Shown here one piece after another: positions 11,257 through 19,227 of a DNA stretch of 64,000 bases (position 1 is its first letter; the number at the start of each line of letters is the position of its first letter). A model generated the notes under the pieces. That model had not been told where the DNA came from, did no database searches, and saw nothing but the letters and a program-made list of their open reading frames with translations. Origin of the DNA: Xylophilus rhododendri (GTDB taxonomy: Bacteria > Pseudomonadota > Gammaproteobacteria > Burkholderiales > Burkholderiaceae_C); contig NZ_CP047650.1 of NCBI RefSeq assembly GCF_009906855.1, positions 3,162,001-3,226,000 on the forward strand, in the 5' to 3' direction. Made by a program: the position numbers and the translations under genes.

Positions 11257-12288
11257 ATGCCTCGTTCAAAAGTTCCCGTTCCCACCCGGACCAAAGGGCC
11301 GGAAACCGGCTTTGTCGAAATCGCCGGCTTGATCCAGTCCGCCAAGGCGCAGACCTACCAGGCGGTCAACACCGCCTTGATCGAGCTGTACTGGCAGGTC
11401 GGCGGAGCGATCAGCCGCCGGATCGCGGCAGCGGAATGGGGCGAAGGGATCGTCCGGCAGCTGGCGGTCTACCTGGAGGAAACGCAGCCCGGCCTGCGCG
11501 GATTCACCCGGGCCAACCTGTTCCGCATGCGGCAGTTCTACGACGCGTATGTCGACGACGAGAAAGTCACACCACTGGTGCGACATGTCCCCTGGTCGCA
11601 TAACTTGGTCATCCTCAGTCAATGCAAAGGCATGGCGGAGCGCGAGTTCTATCTCCGCGCAGCAGCCCGGGAAAAGTGGAGCCGCCGCGAACTCGAACGC
11701 CAGCTGCAGTCGGCCCTGTTCGAGCGCATCCAGCTCAGCCCCGCGAAAGTCTCACCAGTGGTGCGACAAAACAGCCCCGAGGTGCTGAACGTCTTCAAGG
11801 ACGCCTACATGGTCGAATTCCTCGACCTGGCGGACACCCACAGCGAGGCCGACCTGCACCGCGGCCTGCTCGACCGCCTGAAGAACTTCATGATCGAACT
11901 GGGCCGGGACTTTTGCTTCGTCGGCTCCGAGTTCCCCCTGCAAGTCGGCAAGCAGGACTTCGCGCTGGACCTGCTGTTCTTCCACCGCGGCCTGAACTGC
12001 CTGGTCGCCATCGAGCTGAAGGTCGGCCGCTTCGAGCCCGAATACCTGGGCAAGCTGGCCTTCTATCTCGAAGCGCTGGACCGCGACGTGAGGAAGAAAC
12101 ACGAGAACCCCGCCATCGGCGTGCTGCTGTGCGCCAGCAAGGACGACGAGGTGGTCGAGTACGCGCTGAGCCGCATGGCCTCGCCCGCGCTCATCGCCCA
12201 GTACCGCACCCAGCTGCCGGACAAGGCCTGGCTGCAGGCCAAGCTGCATGAGTTCTACCAGCAGAACCTGGCCGGATCGGCGGGCTGA
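11257..12288 (+). CDS. PDDEXK nuclease domain protein (DUF1016/YhcG type)
   Basis: A 343-residue protein of the DUF1016 group: an N-terminal helical domain (WQVGGAISRR type motif near residue 45) followed by a PD-(D/E)XK nuclease-like C-terminal domain. In the second half the pattern DFALDLLFFH then VAIELKVG gives the aspartate and the E-x-K expected of this fold. Family members are DNA nucleases or defence-associated proteins; the exact substrate cannot be read from sequence. A TTG at 11251 is in frame, but GCAGGG at 11245-11250 is well spaced only for the ATG at 11257. The gene lies 48 bases after the helicase and inside the ligase module, so a repair-linked or defence-linked role is possible. 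Confidence 0.88.
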   Translation: MPRSKVPVPTRTKGPETGFVEIAGLIQSAKAQTYQAVNTALIELYWQVGGAISRRIAAAEWGEGIVRQLAVYLEETQPGLRGFTRANLFRMRQFYDAYVDDEKVTPLVRHVPWSHNLVILSQCKGMAEREFYLRAAAREKWSRRELERQLQSALFERIQLSPAKVSPVVRQNSPEVLNVFKDAYMVEFLDLADTHSEADLHRGLLDRLKNFMIELGRDFCFVGSEFPLQVGKQDFALDLLFFHRGLNCLVAIELKVGRFEPEYLGKLAFYLEALDRDVRKKHENPAIGVLLCASKDDEVVEYALSRMASPALIAQYRTQLPDKAWLQAKLHEFYQQNLAGSAG

Positions 12289-12300
12289 CGGGGGCGCGGC

Positions 12301-12837
12301 TCACAGATGCGGGTCGATGGCCGCCAGCAATTCCGGAAACTCCGCCATCGGATAGAAATGCCCCCGGTTGGCCACCTCGTGGTAGTCGCTGCCGAGCCGC
12401 TCGTGCAGGAAACGCGCCTCCTCGATCGGGATGTAGGGGTCGCTCGGCGAGTTGAGTTGCACGATCCACTGCTGGTTCGCGCGGATGCGTTCCCAGTCCC
12501 AGGGCTGGTCGAAATAGCCGCTGACTTCCTCGGTGCGCAGGCCCAGCGTGGTGTGGTAGCCGGCCACCAGCACCGAGCCCAGGATGCGGTGCGTCTGGGC
12601 ATGGCGCATGGCGGCGATGGCGCCGGAGGAGAAGCCGACGAGGATGGTGTTCTCGTCGGCGCCGAGCTGCTCCAGGTAGGGCAGCCAGTATTCGGCCCGG
12701 GCCAGCTCGGCATCGGGCCAGGTGCCGGGCGAGACCACCTGCAGGCCGCGTGCGCGCAGCCCCTCGGCCACGTAGGGAAACCAGTCGTCGTGGGTGGAGC
12801 CGCCGCCGTTGCCCGGAATCAGGATGGCTTTTTTCAT
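12301..12837 (-). CDS. RBBP9/YdeN-family serine alpha/beta hydrolase
   Basis: A 178-residue small alpha/beta hydrolase. The N-terminal strand and loop ILIPGNGGG and the nucleophile elbow GFSSGA (serine in the middle) are clear, and a C-terminal GHFYP supplies the likely catalytic histidine, with the aspartate in SPSDPY. Family members are serine hydrolases of mostly unknown natural substrate. I chose the ATG at 12837, which starts MKKAILIPG; an in-frame start three codons upstream (12846) is possible. The gene points against the nuclease gene at 11257-12288 with 12 bases between stops and diverges from pdeM, so it probably has its own promoter. Confidence 0.85.
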   Translation of the reverse strand: MKKAILIPGNGGGSTHDDWFPYVAEGLRARGLQVVSPGTWPDAELARAEYWLPYLEQLGADENTILVGFSSGAIAAMRHAQTHRILGSVLVAGYHTTLGLRTEEVSGYFDQPWDWERIRANQQWIVQLNSPSDPYIPIEEARFLHERLGSDYHEVANRGHFYPMAEFPELLAAIDPHL

Positions 12838-12914
12838 CCGGCCCATGCTAAGCCCGCACCGGCGTTACCGCTGGCCACGCGGGCTCTTTCGGCGGCTGGC
12901 CTAATCGGTGCCGA

Positions 12915-13583
12915 ATGTCCGACCTGATCCTTGCCGGCGAAGCCGTCCAGTTCCTGCCCGACCCCGCCCTGTGGTGGCCTGCCGGCGGCACCCTGTTCGT
13001 GGCCGACCTGCACATCGGCAAGGCCGCGGTGTTCCGCGCGCGCGGCCTGCCGGTGCCCTCGGGCACCACCCGCATCAACCTGGATCGCCTGAGCTCGCTG
13101 CTGTCGCGCCATGCTGCCCGGCGCCTGGTGGTGCTGGGCGACTTCCTCCATGCCCGGGAAAGCCGCACACCCTCGGTGCTGACGGCGCTGCAGGCATGGC
13201 GGCTGGCCCATGCCGCCGTCGAGATGGTGCTGGTGCGCGGCAACCACGACAGCCATGCGGGCGATCCGCCAGCGTCGCTGGGCATCGCGGTGGTCGACGA
13301 GCCCTGGTCCGCCGGCCCCTTCGCCTGCTGCCACCATCCGCAGCTGCAGCCCGGCCGCCATGTGCTGGCCGGCCATGTGCATCCGGCGGTGCGGCTGCGC
13401 GGTACGGGGCGCGATGCCTTGCGATTGCCCTGCTTCAGCACCGGCGCCGGCCTGACGCTTCTGCCGGCCTTCGGCGACTTCACCGGCAGCCATGTGCTGG
13501 CGCCGGAGACAGGGCGGCTGCTGTTCGCGGTGGGTGGCGGGCGGGTGTGGCCGGTGCCCGCATCGACAGCGCTGCCGGCCTGA
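12915..13583 (+). CDS. pdeM: Ligase-associated DNA-damage-response endonuclease PdeM
   Basis: A 222-residue calcineurin-type metallophosphoesterase. The ordered metal-binding motifs are all visible: DLHIG (residues 31-35), GDFLHAR, RGNHD and GHVHP. This family accompanies the exonuclease, ligase and helicase found upstream, and the name PdeM is used for it; a nuclease role in end processing is inferred from that association. It is separated from the helicase by the DUF1016 nuclease and by an opposing hydrolase gene. Its stop is 2 bases from the end of the opposing TPM-domain gene. Confidence 0.9.
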   Translation: MSDLILAGEAVQFLPDPALWWPAGGTLFVADLHIGKAAVFRARGLPVPSGTTRINLDRLSSLLSRHAARRLVVLGDFLHARESRTPSVLTALQAWRLAHAAVEMVLVRGNHDSHAGDPPASLGIAVVDEPWSAGPFACCHHPQLQPGRHVLAGHVHPAVRLRGTGRDALRLPCFSTGAGLTLLPAFGDFTGSHVLAPETGRLLFAVGGGRVWPVPASTALPA

Positions 13584-13585
13584 GT

Positions 13586-14134
13586 TCAGTCCAGCAGCAG
13601 GTCGCCCTGCAGCACCGGCGCGTCCGGCAGCTCGTTGGGGCGCATGCTGCCGTCGTCCGGCGCGGGGAAGTAGGCGGCCAGCAGCTTGCCGACATCGTCC
13701 AGCGCCTGGGTCAGGCCGTCCTCGTAGCGGCCGGCGCCGAAGGCGTCTCCCATGTGGGCCACCAGGTGCTGCCACTGGCCGGCGCCGACATGGCGGTTGA
13801 GGCCGCGGTCGGCCACGATCTCGATCGCATGGTCGGCCAGCAGCAGGTAGACCAGCACGCCGTTGTTTTCCTCGGTGTCCCAGACACGCAGCTTGCCGAA
13901 CAGCATCACCGCCCGCTCGCGCGGCGTGGCGCCGCGCCAGAGGTAGCTGGTGGGCAGGCCGGCCTCGATGCACAGGCGGATCTGGCCGGTGTGCCGGCGT
14001 TCGCTCTCGGCCACGCGCTGCTGCAGCCGGGCGACCAGATCGGGCGGAATGGCCTTGCGGATATGGCCTTCGTCGCGCCAGCGGTGGCGCACGATGCGGA
14101 TGAGCCTGGAGAAGAGATTTGCCATGCCGTTCAC
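13586..14134 (-). CDS. TPM-domain protein, second of two
   Basis: About 182 residues with a TPM (DUF477) phosphatase-like fold: a segment around TPRERAVMLFGKLRVWDTEENN leads into conserved NGVLVYLLLADHAIEIVAD. Unlike its neighbour it has no signal peptide and no glycine-rich tail, so it is probably cytoplasmic or peripheral. The GTG at 14134 overlaps the stop of the upstream TPM gene in GTGA; an ATG at 14125 (MANLFSRL) is an equally reasonable start. It is the last gene of the lemA operon. The TPM fold has been linked to membrane-protein turnover and photosystem maintenance in plants; the bacterial role is not established. Confidence 0.85.
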   Translation of the reverse strand: MNGMANLFSRLIRIVRHRWRDEGHIRKAIPPDLVARLQQRVAESERRHTGQIRLCIEAGLPTSYLWRGATPRERAVMLFGKLRVWDTEENNGVLVYLLLADHAIEIVADRGLNRHVGAGQWQHLVAHMGDAFGAGRYEDGLTQALDDVGKLLAAYFPAPDDGSMRPNELPDAPVLQGDLLLD

Positions 14135-15129
14135 CAGTCCCCGGACGCGCCGCCGCCACCGAAATCGCCGCCGCCGCCCGAGCGGAAGCCGCCGCCGCCG
14201 CTGCTCGATCCGCGTGAGCTGCCGCCGAGCACATTACCGAAACCGCTGCCGGCGATCACGCCCGGCAGCCCGCGCATCCCCGGGCGCGAGGACAGCCCGC
14301 TCCAGCTCAGCATCGCCAGCACCCAGGCCAGCACGGCGGCCACGCCCGCGGCCGGCACGCTCCAGGTGAAGAGGAAGGCCAGCCCGCCGACGATCGCCGC
14401 CGCCAGCACCGAACCGAAGCCGCGTCCCAGCAGCCGCCGCAGCACGCCGCCCAGCAGCGGCACGGCGATGAACAGGAACACCGCCAGGTCGTACCACTGG
14501 AAGCCGTTGGGATTGCGGCCGGCCAGCGCGTCGTCGCCGTCGATCGAGGCCTGGGCGGCATCGGGCGCGGGCGGTGTCGGCGAGGGCAGGGCCTCGGCGC
14601 GGATGCGGGTCTCCAGCCGGTCTAGCGCGTTGCTCAGCCCGCCGACGTAATCACCCGCGCGGAAGGCCGGGGTGATGGCTTCGTCGATGACTTCCTTGGC
14701 GGCCAGGTCGGGCACCGCGCCCTCCAGCGCCTTGGCGACCTCGATGCGCACCTTGCGGTCGCGCTTGGCCACGATGATGACCAGGCCGTCGCCGATGGCG
14801 CGGCGGCCGATTTTCCAGGTGTTGCCCACCCGGTTGGCATAGGCGGCGATGTCCTCGGGCGCGGTGGTCTGCACCATCAGGATGGCCACCTGCGAGCCGG
14901 TGGCCTGCTCGAAATTCACCAGCCGCGCCTCCAGCGCGCTCTTCTGGCGCGCATCGAAGGTGTTGGTGTTGTCGGTCACATGCATGGCCGGCGCGGGGAT
15001 AGGCTGCAGCTTCTGCGCCTGCGCCAGGCCGGGCGCGAACAGCGCCATCAGCAGCAGCGCGGCCGCGGCCAGCCAGGCACGCACCGGGCGGGACAGCTTG
15101 GAAAACGAAACGAAAAAGGCCAGGGGCAA
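14131..15129 (-). CDS. TPM-domain membrane protein (YgcG-like) with Gly/Ser-rich tail
   Basis: A 332-residue protein with a signal peptide or N-terminal membrane segment ending near AQAQ (residues 35-39), an extracytoplasmic TPM domain (about residues 45-180, with NTNTFDA near its start and GDGLVIIVAKRDRKVRIE), two or three transmembrane segments (about 215-285) and a C-terminal tail that is almost entirely Gly, Ser and Arg. This is the standard layout of the YgcG group, usually found beside lemA as here. The lemA stop lies 14 bases upstream of its start, so the genes form one operon. Confidence 0.9.
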   Translation of the reverse strand: MPLAFFVSFSKLSRPVRAWLAAAALLLMALFAPGLAQAQKLQPIPAPAMHVTDNTNTFDARQKSALEARLVNFEQATGSQVAILMVQTTAPEDIAAYANRVGNTWKIGRRAIGDGLVIIVAKRDRKVRIEVAKALEGAVPDLAAKEVIDEAITPAFRAGDYVGGLSNALDRLETRIRAEALPSPTPPAPDAAQASIDGDDALAGRNPNGFQWYDLAVFLFIAVPLLGGVLRRLLGRGFGSVLAAAIVGGLAFLFTWSVPAAGVAAVLAWVLAMLSWSGLSSRPGMRGLPGVIAGSGFGNVLGGSSRGSSSGGGGFRSGGGGDFGGGGASGDW

Positions 15130-15143
15130 GAAAAAGACTCCTG

Positions 15144-15749
15144 TCAGCGCGCGGGCTGCGGGTTGGGGTTGCCGAAATCGACCTTGGGCGCCACGCCGCT
15201 CTGGGCGTCGCCGCTGGCGGTGAAGGCCGGCTTGGGCGCGTAGCCGAAGACACGCGCGGTGATGTTGGTCGGGAAGCTGCGTGCCTTCACGTTGTAGGCC
15301 TGCACCGCCTGGATGTAGCGGTTGCGCGCCACGGTGATGCGGTTCTCCGTGCCTTCGAGCTGCACCCGCAGGTCGCGAAAGCTCTGGTTGGATTTCAGGT
15401 CCGGATAGGCCTCCGACACCGCCAGCAGCTTCGACAGCGCGCCGCCGAGCTGTGCCTGGGCCTGCTGGTAGCGTTCGAAGGCCTGCGGGTCCTTCAGCGT
15501 CTCCGGCGTGACCTGGATGGCGGTGGCGCGGGAGCGCGCCTCGATCACCTGGGTGAGCGTGTCCTGCTCGAATTTCGCCTCGGCCTTGACGGTGGCGACC
15601 AGGTTGGGCACCAGGTCGGCGCGGCGCTGGTACTGGTTCTGCACTTCGCTCCAGGCGGCGGTGGACTGCTCGTCCAGGCTCTGGAAGTCGTTGTAGCCGC
15701 AGCCGCCGAGCAGCAGCGTCAGCAACAGGGTGAGGATGAGTGGGCGCAT
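15144..15749 (-). CDS. lemA: LemA family lipoprotein
   Basis: A 201-residue LemA protein. The N-terminus is a lipoprotein signal with the box LLGGC (C17), followed by a long coiled helical domain carrying the conserved RRADLVPNLVATVKAEAKFE segment and, toward the C-terminus, RNRYIQAVQAYN. LemA proteins are membrane-anchored helical-bundle proteins of unknown biochemical role, nearly always paired with TPM proteins. The ATG at 15749 is the only start that gives a proper signal peptide; the frame stays open far upstream as a shadow of the opposing gene. It is the first gene of the three-gene operon ending at 13586. Confidence 0.92.
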   Translation of the reverse strand: MRPLILTLLLTLLLGGCGYNDFQSLDEQSTAAWSEVQNQYQRRADLVPNLVATVKAEAKFEQDTLTQVIEARSRATAIQVTPETLKDPQAFERYQQAQAQLGGALSKLLAVSEAYPDLKSNQSFRDLRVQLEGTENRITVARNRYIQAVQAYNVKARSFPTNITARVFGYAPKPAFTASGDAQSGVAPKVDFGNPNPQPAR

Positions 15750-15944
15750 GGCGGGGCGGGTGGCCGGCAGAAGGACAAGGCGGAAGTCTGACACAGGCTC
15801 ATCCCCCCACGAACAGCCGTCTGCATCAACCGGTATCCAGGCTGAGGCTATGCTCGGCTTTTGCACCGCGCCCAGGCGCAGGAGACCCGCCATGCCCTCA
15901 GCCACCGCCGCCGCATCCTGTCCGCCGCCAGGCTGCGTCTGACG

Positions 15945-16403
15945 ATGCGCAGCGATCGCATGTCTTCCACCGCCGCGGTGGGCGGGCGGCCGGACGATGT
16001 CGAGGCCGAGTTCTACGAGGCGCTGCGGGTCGGCGACCTGGCGCGCATGATGGCCTGCTGGGCCGACGAGGACGACATCGTCTGCGTGCATCCGGGCGGC
16101 CCGCGGCTGGTGGGCACCGGCCAGATCCGCGCCAGCTTCGAGGCCTTGTTCGAACGCGGCACGCCGCCGATCCGCCACGAGACCCTGCACCGTGTCGAGA
16201 CCCTCGTCAGCAGCGTGCACAGCGTGCTGGAGAAGGTGGCGCTGACACTGCCGGACGGCGCGGTCGAGGCGGCCGTGATCGCCACCAATGTGTTCCACAA
16301 GACCGCCCAGGGCTGGCGCATGGTGGCGCACCATGCCAGCCCCGGCACGGTCGCCGAGACGACGACGGACCCCCGGCCCGAGGTGTCGCCGACCCTGCAC
16401 TAG
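15945..16403 (+). CDS. Nuclear transport factor 2-like (SnoaL-type) protein
   Basis: About 152 residues with an NTF2-like fold: the start DDVEAEFYEALRVGDLARMM, the central HPGGPRLVGTGQIRASFEAL and the final WRMVAHHAS are typical. Such small cone-shaped proteins act as isomerases, hydrolases or non-catalytic binding domains, and the substrate cannot be predicted. The start is uncertain: ATG at 15945 or 15960 both precede the conserved domain, and neither has a strong ribosome-binding site. The stop TAG (16401-16403) overlaps the GTG start of the next gene by one base, so the two are probably co-translated. Confidence 0.82.
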   Translation: MRSDRMSSTAAVGGRPDDVEAEFYEALRVGDLARMMACWADEDDIVCVHPGGPRLVGTGQIRASFEALFERGTPPIRHETLHRVETLVSSVHSVLEKVALTLPDGAVEAAVIATNVFHKTAQGWRMVAHHASPGTVAETTTDPRPEVSPTLH

Positions 16404-17401
16404 TGGCGGTGGATTTCGGGGACTACCGCGCGCCCTGGTGGCTGCCGGGCGGCAATCTGCAGACGGTGTGGCCGGCGCTGTTCGGGCGGCGCGGCGATGG
16501 CCGGGCGCCTGTGTATTCGCGGGTGCGCTGGGACACGGCGGACGCGGATTTCATCGACGTGGATTTCGCCGCCGGCCCCGAGGCGCCCGCGGCCGGGCAG
16601 CAACCGCTGCTGGTGCTGTTCCACGGCCTGGAGGGTTCCTCGGCCAGCCACTACGCCCAGAGCTTCGCGGCGGCCGCGGCGGCGCGCGGCTGGGCCTTCG
16701 CGGTGCCGCATTTCCGAGGCTGCGGCGGTGAGCTGAACCTGGCGCCGCGCGCCTACCACTCGGGCGACCATGAAGAGATCGGCTGGATGCTGCAGCGCCT
16801 GCGCCAGGCGCATGGCGCAGGCCCGCTGCTGGCCGTGGGTGTGTCCCTGGGCGGCAATGCACTGCTGCGCTGGGCCGAGGAAGCCGGCCAGGAGGCCGGG
16901 AAGCTGGCCAGCGCGGTGGCGGCGGTGTGTTCGCCGATCGACCTGGCGGCCAGCGCGCGGGCGATCGGGCGCGGCTTCAACCGCCATGTCTACACCCGCA
17001 TGTTCCTGGCCAGCATGAAACCCAAGGCGCTGGCCAAGCTGGTCCAGCATCCGGGGCTGTTCGACGGCATCGCCCTGGCCGCGGCGCGCGACCTGCATGG
17101 CTTCGACGATGCGTTCACCGCGCCCCTGCACGGCTTTCGCAGCGCCGAGGACTACTGGCGGCGCTGCTCCGCCGGGCCGCACCTGGGAGAGATCCGGCTG
17201 CCTGCACTGGTGCTCAACGCCGTCAACGACCCCTTCGTGCCGGCCGCGTCCCTGCCGGCGCCGGTCGATGGGACATGGGTGAAGTTCTGGCGGCCGGCGC
17301 AGGGCGGGCATGTGGGTTTCCCGCAGGGTGCGCTGCCGCCGGGCGATGTCAATGCCATGCCGCGCGCCGTCTGCGGCTGGCTGGCCGGTCACATCCGCTA
17401 G
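16403..17401 (+). CDS. YheT-family alpha/beta hydrolase
   Basis: A 332-residue hydrolase of the YheT/EMB8 group. Visible features are the early PWWLPGGNLQTVWPALFGRR segment, the oxyanion-loop FHGLEGSS, the nucleophile elbow GVSLGGN, an acid in NAVNDPF and a C-terminal GGHVGFP histidine. These enzymes are esterases or lipases of broadly unknown physiological substrate. The GTG at 16403 overlaps the preceding TAG stop; a second in-frame GTG lies at 16409. The next gene follows after 35 bases. Confidence 0.9.
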   Translation: MAVDFGDYRAPWWLPGGNLQTVWPALFGRRGDGRAPVYSRVRWDTADADFIDVDFAAGPEAPAAGQQPLLVLFHGLEGSSASHYAQSFAAAAAARGWAFAVPHFRGCGGELNLAPRAYHSGDHEEIGWMLQRLRQAHGAGPLLAVGVSLGGNALLRWAEEAGQEAGKLASAVAAVCSPIDLAASARAIGRGFNRHVYTRMFLASMKPKALAKLVQHPGLFDGIALAAARDLHGFDDAFTAPLHGFRSAEDYWRRCSAGPHLGEIRLPALVLNAVNDPFVPAASLPAPVDGTWVKFWRPAQGGHVGFPQGALPPGDVNAMPRAVCGWLAGHIR

Positions 17402-17436
17402 CCGGACGCTTGCCGCGCACCGGGAGAATCGAACCC

Positions 17437-17964
17437 ATGGACGACCTCGTCAAACAAGCCATGGCCAAATGGCCCAACGTGCCCGACTGCTTCGGCTGGC
17501 TGGGCCTGGACGCCCGCGGCGACTGGTACATGCGCGACGACGCGGTGCAGGCGGCAGGCGTGTTCGGGCAGGCACCCGCCGCGCGCGGCGCGGTGCTGCG
17601 CCACGAGAAGCTGCTCGGCTTCATCGCCCGCAACTACGGTAGCGACGAGCAGGGCCGCTGGTTCTTCCAGAACGGGCCGCAGCGGGTGTATGTGGAACTG
17701 GAGGCGGCGCCCTATGTCTGGCGCGTGGCGCCCGATTTCGCGGTGACGGCCCACACCGCCCAGCCGGCGGGCGAGGTGACGCAGGCGCTGCTGGACGAAG
17801 ACGGCCGGCTCTACCTGCTCACGCCGCTGGGCTGCGGCCTGGTGCACAGCCTGGACATGGTGCATGCGGCCGATGCGGTGGAGGCCGGCATCTGGCGGCC
17901 GCTGGAAGTGCGCGCCGGGGAGCTGGAGCAGCGCTGCGGCTTCCAGCGCCACCCGCGGCCTTGA
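17437..17964 (+). CDS. Conserved uncharacterised protein of Burkholderiales
   Basis: A 175-residue soluble protein starting MDDLVKQAMAKWPNVPDCFG. I recognise the N-terminal pattern (KWPNVP...GWLGLD..G.WYMRD) and the RWFFQNGPQRVYVELE segment as a family conserved in Comamonadaceae and relatives with a DUF-type annotation, but I do not know a function. There is no signal peptide, membrane segment or catalytic motif. The gene follows the YheT-type hydrolase and converges on the glycosyltransferase gene with only 9 bases between the stops. Confidence 0.82.
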   Translation: MDDLVKQAMAKWPNVPDCFGWLGLDARGDWYMRDDAVQAAGVFGQAPAARGAVLRHEKLLGFIARNYGSDEQGRWFFQNGPQRVYVELEAAPYVWRVAPDFAVTAHTAQPAGEVTQALLDEDGRLYLLTPLGCGLVHSLDMVHAADAVEAGIWRPLEVRAGELEQRCGFQRHPRP

Positions 17965-17973
17965 ACCAGCGCG

Positions 17974-19062
17974 CTAGTTCGAAAGCTTGAAATACTTGTC
18001 GTGAATCGCCGCCACCGAAGAGGAGAAGGTGGCGAGCGAGAAGCGGCTCTCGTAGGCCTTGCGGCCGTTGAGCCCCAGCAGGCGGCTGAGTTCTTCGTCG
18101 TTCAGGGCATCGATCAAGGCGTCCGCGATCGCCTTGACATCGCCAGGGTTCACGAAAAGCGTGTCGATCCGGCTCTGCAGCACGGTGGGAATTTCGCCGA
18201 CCGGCGTGCAGATCGTCGGGATGCCGTGCGCCAGCGCTTCCAGAATCACCAGCGGCAGGCCTTCGTCGTAGGAGGGCAGGATCAGCACGTCGGCGGTCTT
18301 CAGGATGTCGGTGGCCTTGGTCTGGTCCACCCAACCCAGAAAACTCACCAGCTTCTCCAGGCCCAGGCTGTCGGACAGGCGCTGGAATTTCTCCACGTCG
18401 CCGCCACCGACCACCAGCACCTCCACCGTGGCCGGATCGAAGCGGGCATCCGTCAGCGCATGCAGCAGGTCGGCCAGACCCTTGCGGTCCCATAGATTGC
18501 CGAGGAACAGTACCCGCTTGCGGGCGCGGTCGTGGGGACGCTCCACCAGGGTGGCGGGCCCCGGTACGCCGTTGATGACCACGCTGACCTTGTCCGGCCG
18601 GATGCCGATGACATCGATCAGGAAACGCCGGGCGTTGTCGCCCAGCACGATGTTGTGGGTGGTCAGGTGGAAAACCGTGCGGGTGAACAGCTTGGCCGGC
18701 GCCGACAGGGAGCGGTAGTAGCTCTCCATCTGCGCCGCATGCAGGTGCAGCACGGCGGGCACGCCCAGCATGCGCGCGAACAGCAGCAGGATGCCCTTGC
18801 GGAACACACTCAGGCGCTCGGCCATGTTGACATGCAGGCCCGCCAGGCTGCCATTGAGCTTGCTCTTCAGGATCGTGCCCATCGCCTTGCCCAGCATGAC
18901 GAAGGAGCCGGCCGCACTGCCGGTGCCGCGGGTGTCGAGCTTGACCATCTGCGCGCCCTGGTAGCAGTCGAAACCACTCTGGGCCTGCATCAGGTAATCG
19001 ACCACGCGCAACATGCCGCCGCCCATCGGCCCCAGCGGCCCCGCCATATAGATGTACTTCAT
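17974..19062 (-). CDS. Glycosyltransferase family 4 (GT-B fold)
   Basis: A 362-residue GT-B glycosyltransferase. The N-terminal domain starts MKYIYMAGPLGPMGGGM, and the C-terminal donor-binding domain shows GNLWDRKG, then YDEGLPLVILEAL, which is the E-x7-E signature of retaining family 4 enzymes. Donor and acceptor cannot be predicted, and no sugar or capsule genes lie nearby, so it is an orphan. The ATG at 19062 has AGGTC just upstream and begins at the Rossmann strand; an upstream in-frame start at 19119 would add 19 unrelated residues. A comparatively AT-rich stretch at 19100-19140 probably holds its promoter. Confidence 0.88.
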   Translation of the reverse strand: MKYIYMAGPLGPMGGGMLRVVDYLMQAQSGFDCYQGAQMVKLDTRGTGSAAGSFVMLGKAMGTILKSKLNGSLAGLHVNMAERLSVFRKGILLLFARMLGVPAVLHLHAAQMESYYRSLSAPAKLFTRTVFHLTTHNIVLGDNARRFLIDVIGIRPDKVSVVINGVPGPATLVERPHDRARKRVLFLGNLWDRKGLADLLHALTDARFDPATVEVLVVGGGDVEKFQRLSDSLGLEKLVSFLGWVDQTKATDILKTADVLILPSYDEGLPLVILEALAHGIPTICTPVGEIPTVLQSRIDTLFVNPGDVKAIADALIDALNDEELSRLLGLNGRKAYESRFSLATFSSSVAAIHDKYFKLSN

Positions 19063-19227
19063 TTGACCTGTGACGAAGGAGGATCGCGAGGCCGGCGTGC
19101 CTTTGCGAAAACATCCCATCGTAACAAACGATAACTAAAGCATCATCCAGCAGGCGTTTTACGGGGACTGGCGACTGCGGGTTCTCACCAGGGTCGATGC
19201 GGCCACGCAGGTCAGCGTGGCGGCTAG

